Positions 50,904 to 59,580 of a stretch of 64,000 bases of DNA are shown here, piece after piece. How positions within the stretch are numbered: the stretch's first letter is position 1; each line of letters opens with the position of its first letter. The stretch is taken from NCBI GenBank assembly GCA_965656605.1, contig CBFHLC010000003.1, forward strand, positions 1 to 64,000, given 5' to 3'. This stretch comes from Litorivicinus sp965656605 (GTDB taxonomy: Bacteria; Pseudomonadota; Gammaproteobacteria; Pseudomonadales; Litorivicinaceae). Position numbers and translations under genes: made by a program. Under the pieces are notes generated by a model. That model worked only from the letters and a program-made list of their open reading frames with translations, was not told the origin of the DNA and searched no databases.

Positions 50904-51199
50904 GGTAGAACCTTTTTGAAGGGCTTAACACTGACGCTAGCGTAAACGCCGGCTTCAATGTAGGGATCTGCATCGGCCCAGGCTTTGGCCTGGCTGAGGC
51001 TGTCAAATTCAGCGACTACAACGCTACCGCTAAACCCTAACTCGCCCGGATCTTCGCTGTCCGCGATCGGATTGGGGCCAGCCAGAATCAGACGCCCTTC
51101 ATTTTTGAGTGCCTCTAGACGCGCCAAGTGAGCGGGGCGGGCGGCTTTTCGGCCTTCCAGGCTGTTTTCAACATCCGTTCCAACGATTGAGTAGAGCAT
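50900..51199 (-). CDS. yciI: YciI family protein
   Basis: A 99-residue member of the YciI family of ferredoxin-like dimers, structurally related to muconolactone isomerase; function unknown. It begins MLYSIVGTDVENSLE and keeps HLARLEALKNEGRLILAGP with the conserved His. ATG at 51199 is chosen because it overlaps the yciB stop by one base; the open frame to 51241 lies in yciB. Confidence 0.92.
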   Translation of the reverse strand: MLYSIVGTDVENSLEGRKAARPAHLARLEALKNEGRLILAGPNPIADSEDPGELGFSGSVVVAEFDSLSQAKAWADADPYIEAGVYASVSVKPFKKVLP

Positions 51200-51747
51200 T
51201 AGTCTTCCTTTGAGGTTTGAGGGGCAACGCGAGACATCCAAATGCCCTGCAGTACCACGAAAATAAGGGTTAATCCGAGCATTCCAAATAGCTTGAAGTT
51301 GACCCAGGTGTTTTCGCTAAATTGGTACGCGACCCAAATGTTGGTCACGCCTGAGAAAATGAAAAATCCGATCCAGGCACGGTTCAGCGCTCGCCACTGG
51401 GCCTGACTCAGGCTCACCGCGCTGGACATCAAGCGTTCAACCACGGTTTTCTTACCAAACAGAAACTCGCTACCCAGAAACGCCAGTGCAAATAGACCGT
51501 TGACCAAGGTGGGTTTCCATTTGATGAACAGCGGGTCATTCAAATAGACCGTGGCGCCTCCCAAAATGACCACCAGCGCCAGCGTGACCAGCGGCATGGG
51601 TTCAATCTTTCGTTCGCGCAGATAACCCACGACGACCTGTACTACGGTGGCCGGAATGAGCACCAAGGTCGCGATAATCAGATCGCCGGTGTACTTGTAG
51701 ACAGCGAAAAACAGAACAACGGGGAAAAAGTCGAGGATTAGCTTCAC
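51199..51747 (-). CDS. yciB: Inner membrane-spanning protein YciB (septation protein A family)
   Basis: A 182-residue integral membrane protein with five predicted helices, a conserved family implicated in envelope integrity and cell division. The N-terminus MKLILDFFPVVLFFAVYKYT and the segment AQWRALNRAWIGFF are typical. It heads a four-gene minus-strand operon with yciI, ygiM and mnmC and diverges from yciO by 59 bases. Confidence 0.94.
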   Translation of the reverse strand: MKLILDFFPVVLFFAVYKYTGDLIIATLVLIPATVVQVVVGYLRERKIEPMPLVTLALVVILGGATVYLNDPLFIKWKPTLVNGLFALAFLGSEFLFGKKTVVERLMSSAVSLSQAQWRALNRAWIGFFIFSGVTNIWVAYQFSENTWVNFKLFGMLGLTLIFVVLQGIWMSRVAPQTSKED

Positions 51748-51806
51748 GTGGGATCCGATTTAGGTTGGGTTGTGGCATCATAAGCGCCTACGCAGTCGAG
51801 TTAAAT

Positions 51807-52433
51807 ATGAGCCAGTTTTTTCACATACATCCGGACAATCCCCAGCCTCGTTTAATCAAGCAGGCGGCCGAGCGATTGCGAGCCGGAGAAGTGGCCGTTG
51901 TGCCCACTGATTCAGCCTACGCGCTGGTTTGCTCCCTCGAGAATAAAACCGGGGTCGAGCGGATTCGCCAGATTCGAAGGCTGGACGACAAACACAACTT
52001 TACCTTGCTGTGCCGGGACTTATCCGAGATCTCAACCTTTGCTCGTATTACCAATGTCGAGTTTCGGCTGCTCAAGGCCCACACCCCCGGCCCCTACACT
52101 TTTATTTTGAACGCCTCTCGCGAAGTGCCTCGCCGTCTGATGCATCCCAAACGCCGCACCATTGGTATTCGGGTTCCTCAGGACAACGTGCTGTCGGCAC
52201 TGCTAGGCGAGCTGAACGAGCCGATCATGAGCAGCTCACTGATTCTGCCGGGCGAGACGCTGCCCATGACCGATCCGTGGGACATCGAGTCCGCCATCGG
52301 GCATTCGGTTGATTTGATTGTTGATGGCGGTTTCCGCGGTTTAGAACCCACGACGGTGGTGGATCTGACTGACGAAAATCCCGTTATCGTTCGCGCCGGA
52401 GCCGGCGACCCCAGTATTTTTGAAACTCAGTAA
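51807..52433 (+). CDS. yciO: YciO/Sua5 family threonylcarbamoyl-AMP synthase-like protein
   Basis: A 208-residue YrdC-fold protein. PTDSAYALVCSLEN and KHNFTLLCRDLSEIS, then GPYTFILNASREVPRR and RTIGIRVPQD, fit YciO, the paralogue of TsaC/Sua5; whether it acts in t6A tRNA modification in vivo is unclear. ATG at 51807 (MSQFFHIHPDNPQPR) matches YciO starts; the open frame back to 51765 crosses the divergent promoter region. It is followed by trpS after 10 bases. Confidence 0.9.
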   Translation: MSQFFHIHPDNPQPRLIKQAAERLRAGEVAVVPTDSAYALVCSLENKTGVERIRQIRRLDDKHNFTLLCRDLSEISTFARITNVEFRLLKAHTPGPYTFILNASREVPRRLMHPKRRTIGIRVPQDNVLSALLGELNEPIMSSSLILPGETLPMTDPWDIESAIGHSVDLIVDGGFRGLEPTTVVDLTDENPVIVRAGAGDPSIFETQ

Positions 52434-52443
52434 GGATTAGGCA

Positions 52444-53661
52444 TTGAGCGCGGTTGAAACGGACCAACGGGTCCTCTCAGGAATGCGTCCGACCGGACGT
52501 CTCCATCTTGGCCATTACCACGGCGTCCTAAAGAACTGGACGCGTCTGCAGCATGAATATGAGTGCTTCTTCTTCGTGGCGGATTGGCATGCGCTAACCA
52601 CGCACTACGAGGATCCTCGCGTGATCAAGGACGCGACCTTTGACATGGTGGTCGATTGGCTAGCCGCGGGCGTCAATCCGTCCAGTGCAACCTTGTTCGT
52701 GCAGTCCCGCGTCCCGGAACATGCTGAATTGCATCTGCTGTTGTCGATGATGACGCCGCTGGGATGGCTCGAGCGCGTGCCGACCTACAAGGATCAGCAG
52801 GAAAAACTGAAAGAAAAAGACCTGGCGACTTACGGATTCCTTGGATATCCGCTGCTGCAAAGCGCCGATATTCTGATGTATCGCGCCGGTCACGTTCCGG
52901 TTGGTGCGGATCAGGTGGCACACATCGAGATCACCCGCGAAGTGGCGCGTCGCTTTAATCACATCTACGGACGTGAGCCCGATTTTGAAGAGCTGGCTGA
53001 AGCGGCGATTGGCAAGATGGGCAAAAAGCCCGCCAAGCTATACCGCAACCTGCGTAAGGCTTATTTAGAGACCGGTGATGCCGAGGCGGTCGAGACCGCC
53101 CGCGCGATGCTGAAAGAGCAACAAAACATCAGCTTGGCGGATCGCGAACGTCTGTTTGGCTACCTTGAGGGTACCGGCAAGGTGATCCTGCCCGAGCCCC
53201 AAGCGCTGCTGACCGAAGAGGCCAAAATGCCTGGCATCGATGGACAGAAGATGTCCAAGAGTTACGGCAACTTCATTGAGCTTCGTGAAGAACCCGATAG
53301 CGTGGCCACGAAAGTCAAAAAGATGCCCACGGACACGAACCGGGTTCGTCTGACGGATCCGGGTGATCCGAACAAGTGCCCGGTGTTTGAGTTACACAAG
53401 GTTTATAGTGACGACGAGCGCTTGAAGTGGGTCGTCGATGGTTGCACCAGTGCCGGGATCGGCTGCCTGGACTGCAAAAAGCCAGTGATTGACGCCATGA
53501 TCGCCGAGCAAGCGCCGATTATTGAGCGTGGCGCCCAGTACGAGTCTGACCCTGATCTGGTCAAGGGCATCATCTCTGAGGGCTGCGAAAAAGCTCAAGA
53601 GGCCGCTCGCGCGACCCTGGGTGAAGTTCGCGAAGCCATGGGGATCAGTTGGCGCAACTAA
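52444..53661 (+). CDS. trpS: Tryptophan--tRNA ligase TrpS
   Basis: Class I aminoacyl-tRNA synthetase. The 405-residue protein has SGMRPTGRLHLGHYHG with the HIGH-like HLGH (21-24) and the KMSKS loop (269-273). It is longer than the 334-residue E. coli enzyme because of extra sequence between the core and the KMSKS loop (about 175-260), the longer form known from Pseudomonas. TTG start. It overlaps scpA by 13 bases. Confidence 0.95.
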   Translation: MSAVETDQRVLSGMRPTGRLHLGHYHGVLKNWTRLQHEYECFFFVADWHALTTHYEDPRVIKDATFDMVVDWLAAGVNPSSATLFVQSRVPEHAELHLLLSMMTPLGWLERVPTYKDQQEKLKEKDLATYGFLGYPLLQSADILMYRAGHVPVGADQVAHIEITREVARRFNHIYGREPDFEELAEAAIGKMGKKPAKLYRNLRKAYLETGDAEAVETARAMLKEQQNISLADRERLFGYLEGTGKVILPEPQALLTEEAKMPGIDGQKMSKSYGNFIELREEPDSVATKVKKMPTDTNRVRLTDPGDPNKCPVFELHKVYSDDERLKWVVDGCTSAGIGCLDCKKPVIDAMIAEQAPIIERGAQYESDPDLVKGIISEGCEKAQEAARATLGEVREAMGISWRN

Positions 53662-54464
53662 GCTCACAGGCACCTCGGCAGGTCGAACTGCCGTTGGTCA
53701 AAGTGGCCGGGCAGGCGATTGAGCAACTGCCCGACGATCTGTACATCCCACCTGAAGCCCTCGAAGTGTTCATGGACGCATTCGAGGGGCCTTTGGACTT
53801 TCTGCTTTATCTCATTCGGCGTCAAAACATCGACATTTTGCAGGTCGACGTTGCGCGGCTGACACAGCAATACGTCGCCTATGTCGAGGCCATGCAGATG
53901 CTAAAGCTAGAGCTGGCGGCCGACTATTTAGTCATGGCTGCTTTGTTGGCCGAGATTAAAAGCCGAGCGTTACTGCCCGTGGTCAAAAGTGATGATGAGG
54001 ACGAGGTCGACGATCCTCGGGCCGAGTTGCTGCGACGCCTGCAAGAGTACGAGCAAATCCAGAAGGGAGCCGAGCACATCCGGGCCCGGCCCGAGCTGGG
54101 TCGCGACTTCTTTTCGGCCCAGATTCAGGCACCTGCGGCGGCTCCACGCCCAGCGGCGGATCTGCCTCTGGACGAGCTGCTGTCTGCGATGGCGGATGTC
54201 ATGCGCCGGGCCAGTTTCAAAGAATCCCATCAGGTGAAGTACGAAGCTTTGAGTACCCGCGGGCGAATGAGTGATTTGCTTGAGCGTCTGAAGCCAGGCG
54301 AGTACTACGCGTTCACCGACATTTTACTGGCCAGCGAAAGCAAAGCCGGGGTGGTGGTGACCTTCCTAGCTACCTTGGAATTGGTCAAAGAGGGCTTGGT
54401 TGATATTGTACAAACACAGATTTATGGCCCGATTCAGTTAGGACTGCGCGATGGCACTGCCTGA
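53649..54464 (+). CDS. scpA: Segregation and condensation protein ScpA
   Basis: Kleisin that bridges the SMC heads. The 271-residue protein has the N-terminal FEGPLDFLLYLIRRQNIDIL, the helix YLVMAALLAEIKSRALLP and a C-terminal winged helix. TTG start at 53649 inside the trpS tail; the first about 30 residues are variable, so a later start cannot be excluded. It overlaps scpB by 14 bases. Partner genes: scpB next, smc at 42217. Confidence 0.94.
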   Translation: MAQLSSQAPRQVELPLVKVAGQAIEQLPDDLYIPPEALEVFMDAFEGPLDFLLYLIRRQNIDILQVDVARLTQQYVAYVEAMQMLKLELAADYLVMAALLAEIKSRALLPVVKSDDEDEVDDPRAELLRRLQEYEQIQKGAEHIRARPELGRDFFSAQIQAPAAAPRPAADLPLDELLSAMADVMRRASFKESHQVKYEALSTRGRMSDLLERLKPGEYYAFTDILLASESKAGVVVTFLATLELVKEGLVDIVQTQIYGPIQLGLRDGTA

Positions 54465-55035
54465 TCATCAATTGCGACAAATCATCGAAGCGGCGTTGCT
54501 AGCCGTTGATGAACCCTTGTCATTGGATCGTCTGGGTCAGGTGTTCTTAGATCATGAACGACCGGCACCCAAGCGCCTACGGGCGGCCCTAGCCGAGATC
54601 GAACACGCCTGCCAAGGGCGAGGTTTTTCGTTGATCGAAACCGCCAGTGGTTGGCGATTCGTGACCGCTGAAGCGGTAGCCCCTTGGGTGGCGCGTTTAT
54701 GGCAGGAACCGGCCCGAAAATACTCTCGTGCGTTGGTCGAAACCTTGGCATTGATCGCCTATCGTCAGCCGGTTACCCGAGGGGACATCGAATCTATTCG
54801 CGGAGTCAGTGTAAGTTCTGGCATTATGCGCACCCTCGAGGAGCGCCGCTGGGTCCGCGTCGTCGGGCACAAAGAGGTACCCGGCCGACCCGCACTGTAC
54901 GCAACGACGCGTCAGTTTTTGGATCATTTCGGACTCAAGAGTCTGGATCAGTTGCCGCCCATCAATGCCATTGAAGATGGCCTGGTTGATTTGTTGTCAG
55001 CCAATACGGAGTCCAATGAAGGAACGAATTCATAA
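54451..55035 (+). CDS. scpB: Segregation and condensation protein ScpB
   Basis: Winged-helix dimer that binds ScpA. The 194-residue protein has two winged-helix domains: IIEAALLAVDEPLSLDRLGQVF and ALVETLALIAYRQPVTRGDIESIRGV, with GRPALYATTRQFLDHFGLKSLDQLPP near the end. The ATG lies in the scpA tail; rluB begins within its last 20 bases. Confidence 0.96.
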   Translation: MALPDHQLRQIIEAALLAVDEPLSLDRLGQVFLDHERPAPKRLRAALAEIEHACQGRGFSLIETASGWRFVTAEAVAPWVARLWQEPARKYSRALVETLALIAYRQPVTRGDIESIRGVSVSSGIMRTLEERRWVRVVGHKEVPGRPALYATTRQFLDHFGLKSLDQLPPINAIEDGLVDLLSANTESNEGTNS

Positions 55036-55870
55036 AGTTTTAGCCCGCGCAGGTGTGGGTTCTCGTCGCGCGATCGAACGGATGATCGACGAGAAACGAG
55101 TCCAATTAAACGGCAAGATCGCCCAACTGGGGGATTCTCTGGGTCGTCATGACAGCGTGCGCGTCGACGGCAAGCCCGTGAAGGTCGAAACCGCCTTTAC
55201 CCAAGGCCGCCGAGTGATCGCTTATCACAAACCCGAAGGGGAAGTGTGTACGGCCTCGGATCCCGAAGGCCGTCCAACGGTCTTTGACCGACTGCCTGAA
55301 CCTGGCCAAGGTCGCTGGATCATGGTCGGGCGTTTGGACGTCAACACCGCCGGTTTGCTGTTGTTTACAACCGACGGTGATTTGGCCCATCGACTGATGC
55401 ACCCCTCATCCGGCGTGGATCGTGAATACGCGGTCCGTGTCAAAGGTCAGGTCGATGACGACATGATCAAACGTCTGAAGCAGGGCGTTGAATTGGAAGA
55501 TGGACCTGCCAAATTCACGGACGTACAGCGCTCGGTCGAAGATGGCGATGGTTCTAACCACTGGTATTACTGCGTTTTGATGGAGGGCCGTCACCGCGAA
55601 GCCCGTCGCCTATGGGAAAGCCAAGGCACGATCGTCTCGCGTCTGCGCCGTGTCCGTTATGGCTGTATCTTTTTGCCCAAGCGCCTGCGCAGTGGTCGTT
55701 GGGAAGAGCTGGATCAGCGCGCGGTCAATGATTTGGCCGACATGGTCGGGGTCGAGCGCCGTGAAGTGCCTCAGAAGACACCGGATCAGCTGATCAAAGA
55801 GCGTCGAATCATTGGCAAGAAAGTGAATCCCTCGCGTATTCGTGCATCACGCCCTAAGCGTCGCAGTTAA
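55016..55870 (+). CDS. rluB: 23S rRNA pseudouridine synthase RluB
   Basis: Converts U2605 (E. coli numbering) of 23S rRNA to pseudouridine. The 284-residue protein starts with an S4 RNA-binding domain (KERIHKVLARAGVGSRRAIERM), then the synthase domain with the catalytic Asp in GRLDVNTAGLLLFTTDGDLAHRLMHP, and a basic tail rich in Lys/Arg. ATG at 55016 follows ACGGAG and matches family starts; an open frame to 54965 lies within scpB. Its last 17 bases overlap the convergent GGDEF gene. Confidence 0.94.
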   Translation: MKERIHKVLARAGVGSRRAIERMIDEKRVQLNGKIAQLGDSLGRHDSVRVDGKPVKVETAFTQGRRVIAYHKPEGEVCTASDPEGRPTVFDRLPEPGQGRWIMVGRLDVNTAGLLLFTTDGDLAHRLMHPSSGVDREYAVRVKGQVDDDMIKRLKQGVELEDGPAKFTDVQRSVEDGDGSNHWYYCVLMEGRHREARRLWESQGTIVSRLRRVRYGCIFLPKRLRSGRWEELDQRAVNDLADMVGVERREVPQKTPDQLIKERRIIGKKVNPSRIRASRPKRRS

Positions 55871-56636
55871 TCGTCTGGTTTCGGCCAGCACTCTTGGCCG
55901 CATACAACGCCTGATCCGCCCGGCGGATTAGGCTGTGCAGGCAGGCTTCGCCCGAGGCTAAGCCCGCGCTGCAACTAAAGCGAATCCATTCCTGATCGAT
56001 CTCAATGGCTCCGCACAGTTTTTGACGCAGACGCTCCGCTGCAGCGGCCAAGTCATCGTTCTGATCAATTTGCATGACTACCAAGAACTCCTCACCTCCC
56101 AGGCGATAGGCTTTGTCGCCGGCACGCAGGTGCGCTTCGAGTCGAGCGCTCACACGGCGCAGTAACTGATCCCCCGCATCGTGGCCGAATTGATCGTTTA
56201 CACTCTTAAAGTGGTCCAAATCCAACACCAAGGCCGCTTGGGCTTTGTGGATGCCTAGGTGGGGCTCTAAGGCTCGGCGGTTACTTAGACCGGTCAGTGC
56301 ATCGGTGTAGGCCGCATGTTCTGCTCGTGCTAGGCGCACCATATGGGCAATCGCCAAACTGGCGGTCGGCATTAAATTGCCGGGTATGGTTTTGGGTGTG
56401 GTGGCGTACAGGGTCAGTTCAGCCACGGTTTCACCGTCCCACAGGATGTTCAGATGCTGGTGCTGTTGAGTGCGAGTGCCGACTTGCCAGCCGGGCATAT
56501 CATGTGTGCGCAAAGCCGCACCGACAAAGCCCTCGCATAGCCCCAGCAATCGCTGAAGTAAGCCTACCGGCTCGAGTGATTGCAGCAGGTACAGCTGCGG
56601 ATCACGAATCTGATTAATGTTTGCGAGTTTACCCAT
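55854..56636 (-). CDS. GGDEF-domain diguanylate cyclase
   Basis: A 260-residue cytoplasmic protein. The N-terminal about 105 residues look like a small sensory domain (GAF-like length; LQRLLGLCEGFVGAALR), followed by a complete GGDEF domain: DALTGLSNRRAL, DLDHFKSVNDQFGHDAGD, active motif GGEEF (180-184) and the inhibitory I-site RAGD (171-174) exactly five residues before it. An active, product-inhibited cyclase making cyclic di-GMP is expected. An inverted repeat spans its upstream region (56637-56686). Confidence 0.93.
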   Translation of the reverse strand: MGKLANINQIRDPQLYLLQSLEPVGLLQRLLGLCEGFVGAALRTHDMPGWQVGTRTQQHQHLNILWDGETVAELTLYATTPKTIPGNLMPTASLAIAHMVRLARAEHAAYTDALTGLSNRRALEPHLGIHKAQAALVLDLDHFKSVNDQFGHDAGDQLLRRVSARLEAHLRAGDKAYRLGGEEFLVVMQIDQNDDLAAAAERLRQKLCGAIEIDQEWIRFSCSAGLASGEACLHSLIRRADQALYAAKSAGRNQTINCDA

Positions 56637-56686
56637 CTTGCAATGCTCCGGTCAGTTATTTGACGTGGTACTAGGACCATTGCAAG
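56637..56686. promoter_or_regulatory. Nine-base inverted repeat upstream of the GGDEF gene
   Basis: CTTGCAATG (56637-56645) and CATTGCAAG (56678-56686) are perfect inverted copies, centres 41 bases apart, about four helical turns. One copy touches the GGDEF start codon (ATG on the minus strand ends at 56636), placing it between the ribosome site and the start. This could be an operator bound by a dimer or looping protein, or an RNA hairpin affecting translation. Confidence 0.6.
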
Positions 56687-56703
56687 GGGGATGCCAGTTT
56701 TGG

Positions 56704-57468
56704 CTAGCGATCCAAGCGGGCTTTAATTCGTTGCCCGCGAAGCGCTTGGCTGGCAGGGGATAGTAGGTAGCGATAGAACGGCATCAAATCCTGCGCCGGT
56801 GGGTTGTCGCTGGGGTTCTCGCCGGGGTAGGCGCTGGCACGCATGCTCGTGCGTGTGGCCCCTGGGTCGACGCAAAAGACGCGCATATCGCTCAGGTTTT
56901 CGTTCTCTTCGTGAACCAGCTGAGCCAGCCCTTCAATCGCAAATTTGCTGATGGCGTAGGTACCCCAAAAGGCACGGGCCTGTGCCCCGACGCCCGAGCT
57001 GGTGTAGATCAGGGTTGAGTGGTCGCGTTTATGCAGCAGCGGTAACAGTGCTTGGGTCAGGTACACGCAGGCGTCCACGTTGACGCGCATGACTCGTTGG
57101 TACTCGACGTCACTGATCTGTTGCAGCGGGGCACGCGAGCCCAACAAGCCTGCATTGTTGATCAGGCTGTTCAGTCCGCCAAAGTGCTCTTCAATCATGG
57201 CGGCTAACTCCTCGGCGGCATCCAAGGTTAGAGTCTCAAGATCCAGCGGGATGATGACCGGCTCTGGCAGCTTTTCTGCCATCAGCTCGTCATACAGCGT
57301 CTCAAGCGCGCTCTCATCGCGTCCGACCATCAACACGGTGGCGCCGGCCCGGGCGAGCTCCCACACCAGTGCATGGCCAATGCCGCGCGTCGCCCCGGTC
57401 ACACAATGGGTCTGGCCTTTTAGAAATTGAGTGTCGGCGAAGTCGCCCTGATTAATTTGCCACGTCAT
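56704..57468 (-). CDS. yciK: Short-chain dehydrogenase/reductase YciK-like
   Basis: A 254-residue NAD(P)-dependent oxidoreductase with TGATRGIG (24-31), NNAG, and the catalytic Ser, Tyr and Lys in TSSGVGAQARAFWGTYAISK. Sequence and position next to ubiG match YciK, whose substrate is unknown. The start overlaps the ubiG stop by ATGA, so mtaD, ubiG and yciK form one operon. Confidence 0.92.
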   Translation of the reverse strand: MTWQINQGDFADTQFLKGQTHCVTGATRGIGHALVWELARAGATVLMVGRDESALETLYDELMAEKLPEPVIIPLDLETLTLDAAEELAAMIEEHFGGLNSLINNAGLLGSRAPLQQISDVEYQRVMRVNVDACVYLTQALLPLLHKRDHSTLIYTSSGVGAQARAFWGTYAISKFAIEGLAQLVHEENENLSDMRVFCVDPGATRTSMRASAYPGENPSDNPPAQDLMPFYRYLLSPASQALRGQRIKARLDR

Positions 57469-58172
57469 GCGACTTTCCTTGCGCTGATTAGGTAGTTCAC
57501 ATCCAGATCGGTTGGATGGATGCCAAAGGTTTGAGTAAGTGGGTTATAGACAATGCCTGCGCTGTCTTGCAGGACCAGGTGCTGCTCGCGAATCCATCCA
57601 GCCAGCTCGCTGGGCTTGATGAATTTATCCCACCGGTGGGTACCCGCATCGACCCAGCGCAGCAGATATTCAGCGGCCACGATGCCCAGTACAAATCCCT
57701 TGGTGGTGCGGTTGAGCGTGCTGACGACCAACGTTCCACCGGGTTTCACAGCCTTGGCAGCCGCGGCAATAATGCTGGCAGGGTTGGGCACGTGCTCGAT
57801 CATCTCTAAGCAGGTGACCAAATCGTATTGGCCGGCGTGCTCATCACAGAACTGCTCGACCTGAGCCTGCTGATAATCTACCTCGACGTGGGAATCTTGA
57901 GCATGAATACGGGCTGCCAGCAGCAGTTTGTCGGCCTGATCGACGCCGGTGACCTTGCCCCCGCGTAGCGCCATCGCCTCGCTGGCCAATCCACCGCCGC
58001 AGCCGATGTCCAGGATGTTAAGGCCACTTAAGCCCTCGGGGCCGCAGGCCTGCTCGATCCAGTCGATTCGGCAGGGGTTGACGCGATGCAGAGCACCCAT
58101 CGGTCCACTGGGATCCCAAAAATCCCGAGCCAGTTGATTAAACTTCTCGATTTCGCTGGCATCTACGTTCAT
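57465..58172 (-). CDS. ubiG: Ubiquinone biosynthesis O-methyltransferase UbiG
   Basis: SAM-dependent methyltransferase for two O-methylation steps of ubiquinone synthesis. The 235-residue protein has EIEKFNQLARDFWDPSGPM, SAM motif ILDIGCGGGLASEAMA and LEMIEHVPNP. ATG at 58172 (MNVDASEIEKF) overlaps the mtaD stop (ATGA); the open frame to 58277 lies within mtaD. In Pseudomonas the phosphatase gene mupP lies between ubiG and yciK; here it is absent. Confidence 0.96.
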   Translation of the reverse strand: MNVDASEIEKFNQLARDFWDPSGPMGALHRVNPCRIDWIEQACGPEGLSGLNILDIGCGGGLASEAMALRGGKVTGVDQADKLLLAARIHAQDSHVEVDYQQAQVEQFCDEHAGQYDLVTCLEMIEHVPNPASIIAAAAKAVKPGGTLVVSTLNRTTKGFVLGIVAAEYLLRWVDAGTHRWDKFIKPSELAGWIREQHLVLQDSAGIVYNPLTQTFGIHPTDLDVNYLISARKVA

Positions 58173-59479
58173 GCGTTCTCCATGTCTTTGCGGAACTGCT
58201 GAGCCTGTTCGGCCAGCTGGGTGACGTCGAGTCCGGCGATTCGGCCTTGCTCGGCTTTCAGCTGCCCGTCGATCCACACTTGGTCTACCCGAGCACGTTG
58301 GGTGTAAAACATCGCCGCCAAGGGATCGGTTAAGGGCTTGATAAAGGGGTCGCTCAAATCAACCGCTACGACATCCGCACGTTTTCCGACTGCTAGTGTC
58401 CCGATTTCGTCTTCCAAGCCCAGCGCACGTGCGCCGTTGATGGTCATGATCTGCAAGGTTTCCATCAAAGACATGGCGGTGGCGTCGCGAGCGCCGCCTT
58501 TGGCGACTAGGGTCGCACTGCGCGCCTCGCTGAGCAGGTCTTGGTCGTTGTTGCTTGCCGCGCCGTCGGTGCCGATGCACAGGTTGATGCCGGCCTCGAG
58601 CATGTCGCGTGTTCGGGCAAAGCCGCTGGCCAATTTCATGTTGGAATCCGGGCAGGTCACGGTGCTGACGTTGTAACGTGCCAGTGTCTGGATGTCTGAA
58701 TCGTTCAGGGCCACCACGTGCACCGCTTGGAAATCGGGTCCTAGCAGCCCCAAGGATTCCAGTCGCTCAATCGGGCGTTGTCCAGATTCTTTGATCGCGT
58801 CGTCTACCTCGCCTTGAGTTTCTTGGATGTGACACTGGATGCGCAGGCCCAATTGGTCGGCCAAGGTGCGGCACTGGGTGAAGGTCGCATCGCTGATGGT
58901 GTAGGGCGCGTGGGGTCCTAGCGCGACATGGATCTTGGGGTGGCTTTTGTACTTGTCATGCAGCGCCACTGTCTTTTGGAAGCCTTGGGTGGTGTCGTCG
59001 GCCCAGGCGGTTGGGAAATCAATGATTGGGGTGGCCAGTTGGCAGCGCATGCCCATCTCGATCGCCACTTCGGCGACCGCCTCGGGGTAGAAGTACTGGT
59101 CTGAAAACGTCGTTGTGCCGGTGGCCAGCATTTCCGCCATCGACCATCGGGCACCCAAGGCCACCATCTCGTGACTGACATGGGCGTTTTCTAATGGCCA
59201 GATGGCGTCGTTCAGCCACTCCATCAGTGGCAGATCGGTTCCGGCACCGCGCAGTAACGTCATCGCGCAATGGTTGTGCAGGTTGACAAAACCAGGGGTC
59301 AACATCGAGTGGGGCAGCTGAGTTGTGCGCTGAGGTTGGTAGTTCAGTCGGGCGCTGGCGGTCGGGCATAAATCAACGATCACGCCTTGGTGAATTACCA
59401 GGCTGTGATACTCCAGCACCTGGTCTCGATCAGGGGTCGCCACCCAGCGAGCATCAATTTGTAAGTCGACGTTTTTCAA
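58169..59479 (-). CDS. mtaD: 5-methylthioadenosine/S-adenosylhomocysteine deaminase-type amidohydrolase
   Basis: Metal-dependent amidohydrolase of the TRZ/ATZ group, expected to deaminate methylthioadenosine or S-adenosylhomocysteine in methionine salvage. The 436-residue protein has the metal-binding HNH of VNLHNHCAMTLLRG, later His residues in LGPHAPYTIS and IQCHIQETQGE and the catalytic Asp in IGTDGAASNND. Its place beside ubiG and gyrA matches the Pseudomonas gene. Assignment within the group (MtaD versus guanine or other deaminase) is by motif and synteny. Confidence 0.87.
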   Translation of the reverse strand: MKNVDLQIDARWVATPDRDQVLEYHSLVIHQGVIVDLCPTASARLNYQPQRTTQLPHSMLTPGFVNLHNHCAMTLLRGAGTDLPLMEWLNDAIWPLENAHVSHEMVALGARWSMAEMLATGTTTFSDQYFYPEAVAEVAIEMGMRCQLATPIIDFPTAWADDTTQGFQKTVALHDKYKSHPKIHVALGPHAPYTISDATFTQCRTLADQLGLRIQCHIQETQGEVDDAIKESGQRPIERLESLGLLGPDFQAVHVVALNDSDIQTLARYNVSTVTCPDSNMKLASGFARTRDMLEAGINLCIGTDGAASNNDQDLLSEARSATLVAKGGARDATAMSLMETLQIMTINGARALGLEDEIGTLAVGKRADVVAVDLSDPFIKPLTDPLAAMFYTQRARVDQVWIDGQLKAEQGRIAGLDVTQLAEQAQQFRKDMENA

Positions 59480-59534
59480 CGGTTTTACCCCTGCAGATTA
59501 TGTCCTTTTCATGGTACTATTTTTTGTCTGTGAG

Positions 59535-59548
59535 TGGGGGATCCCCCA
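59535..59548. promoter_or_regulatory. Perfect 14-base palindrome in the gyrA leader
   Basis: TGGGGGATCCCCCA lies 32 bases before the gyrA ATG and 14 bases after a TACTAT -10-like box (59515-59520). It may be an operator for a dimeric regulator. As RNA it can only fold with a loop taken from its centre, so a protein site is favoured. No clear -35 box is seen. Confidence 0.5.
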
Positions 59549-59580
59549 TGGCACATCGGGTAGAAACTAAAAGGACAAGC

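Noticed and set aside
59323..59580. N-terminal extension of GyrA
   Set aside because: It overlaps mtaD on the other strand, and MSDDSREIQPIKIEEELK at 59581 with its ribosome site matches normal GyrA starts and E. coli residue numbering.
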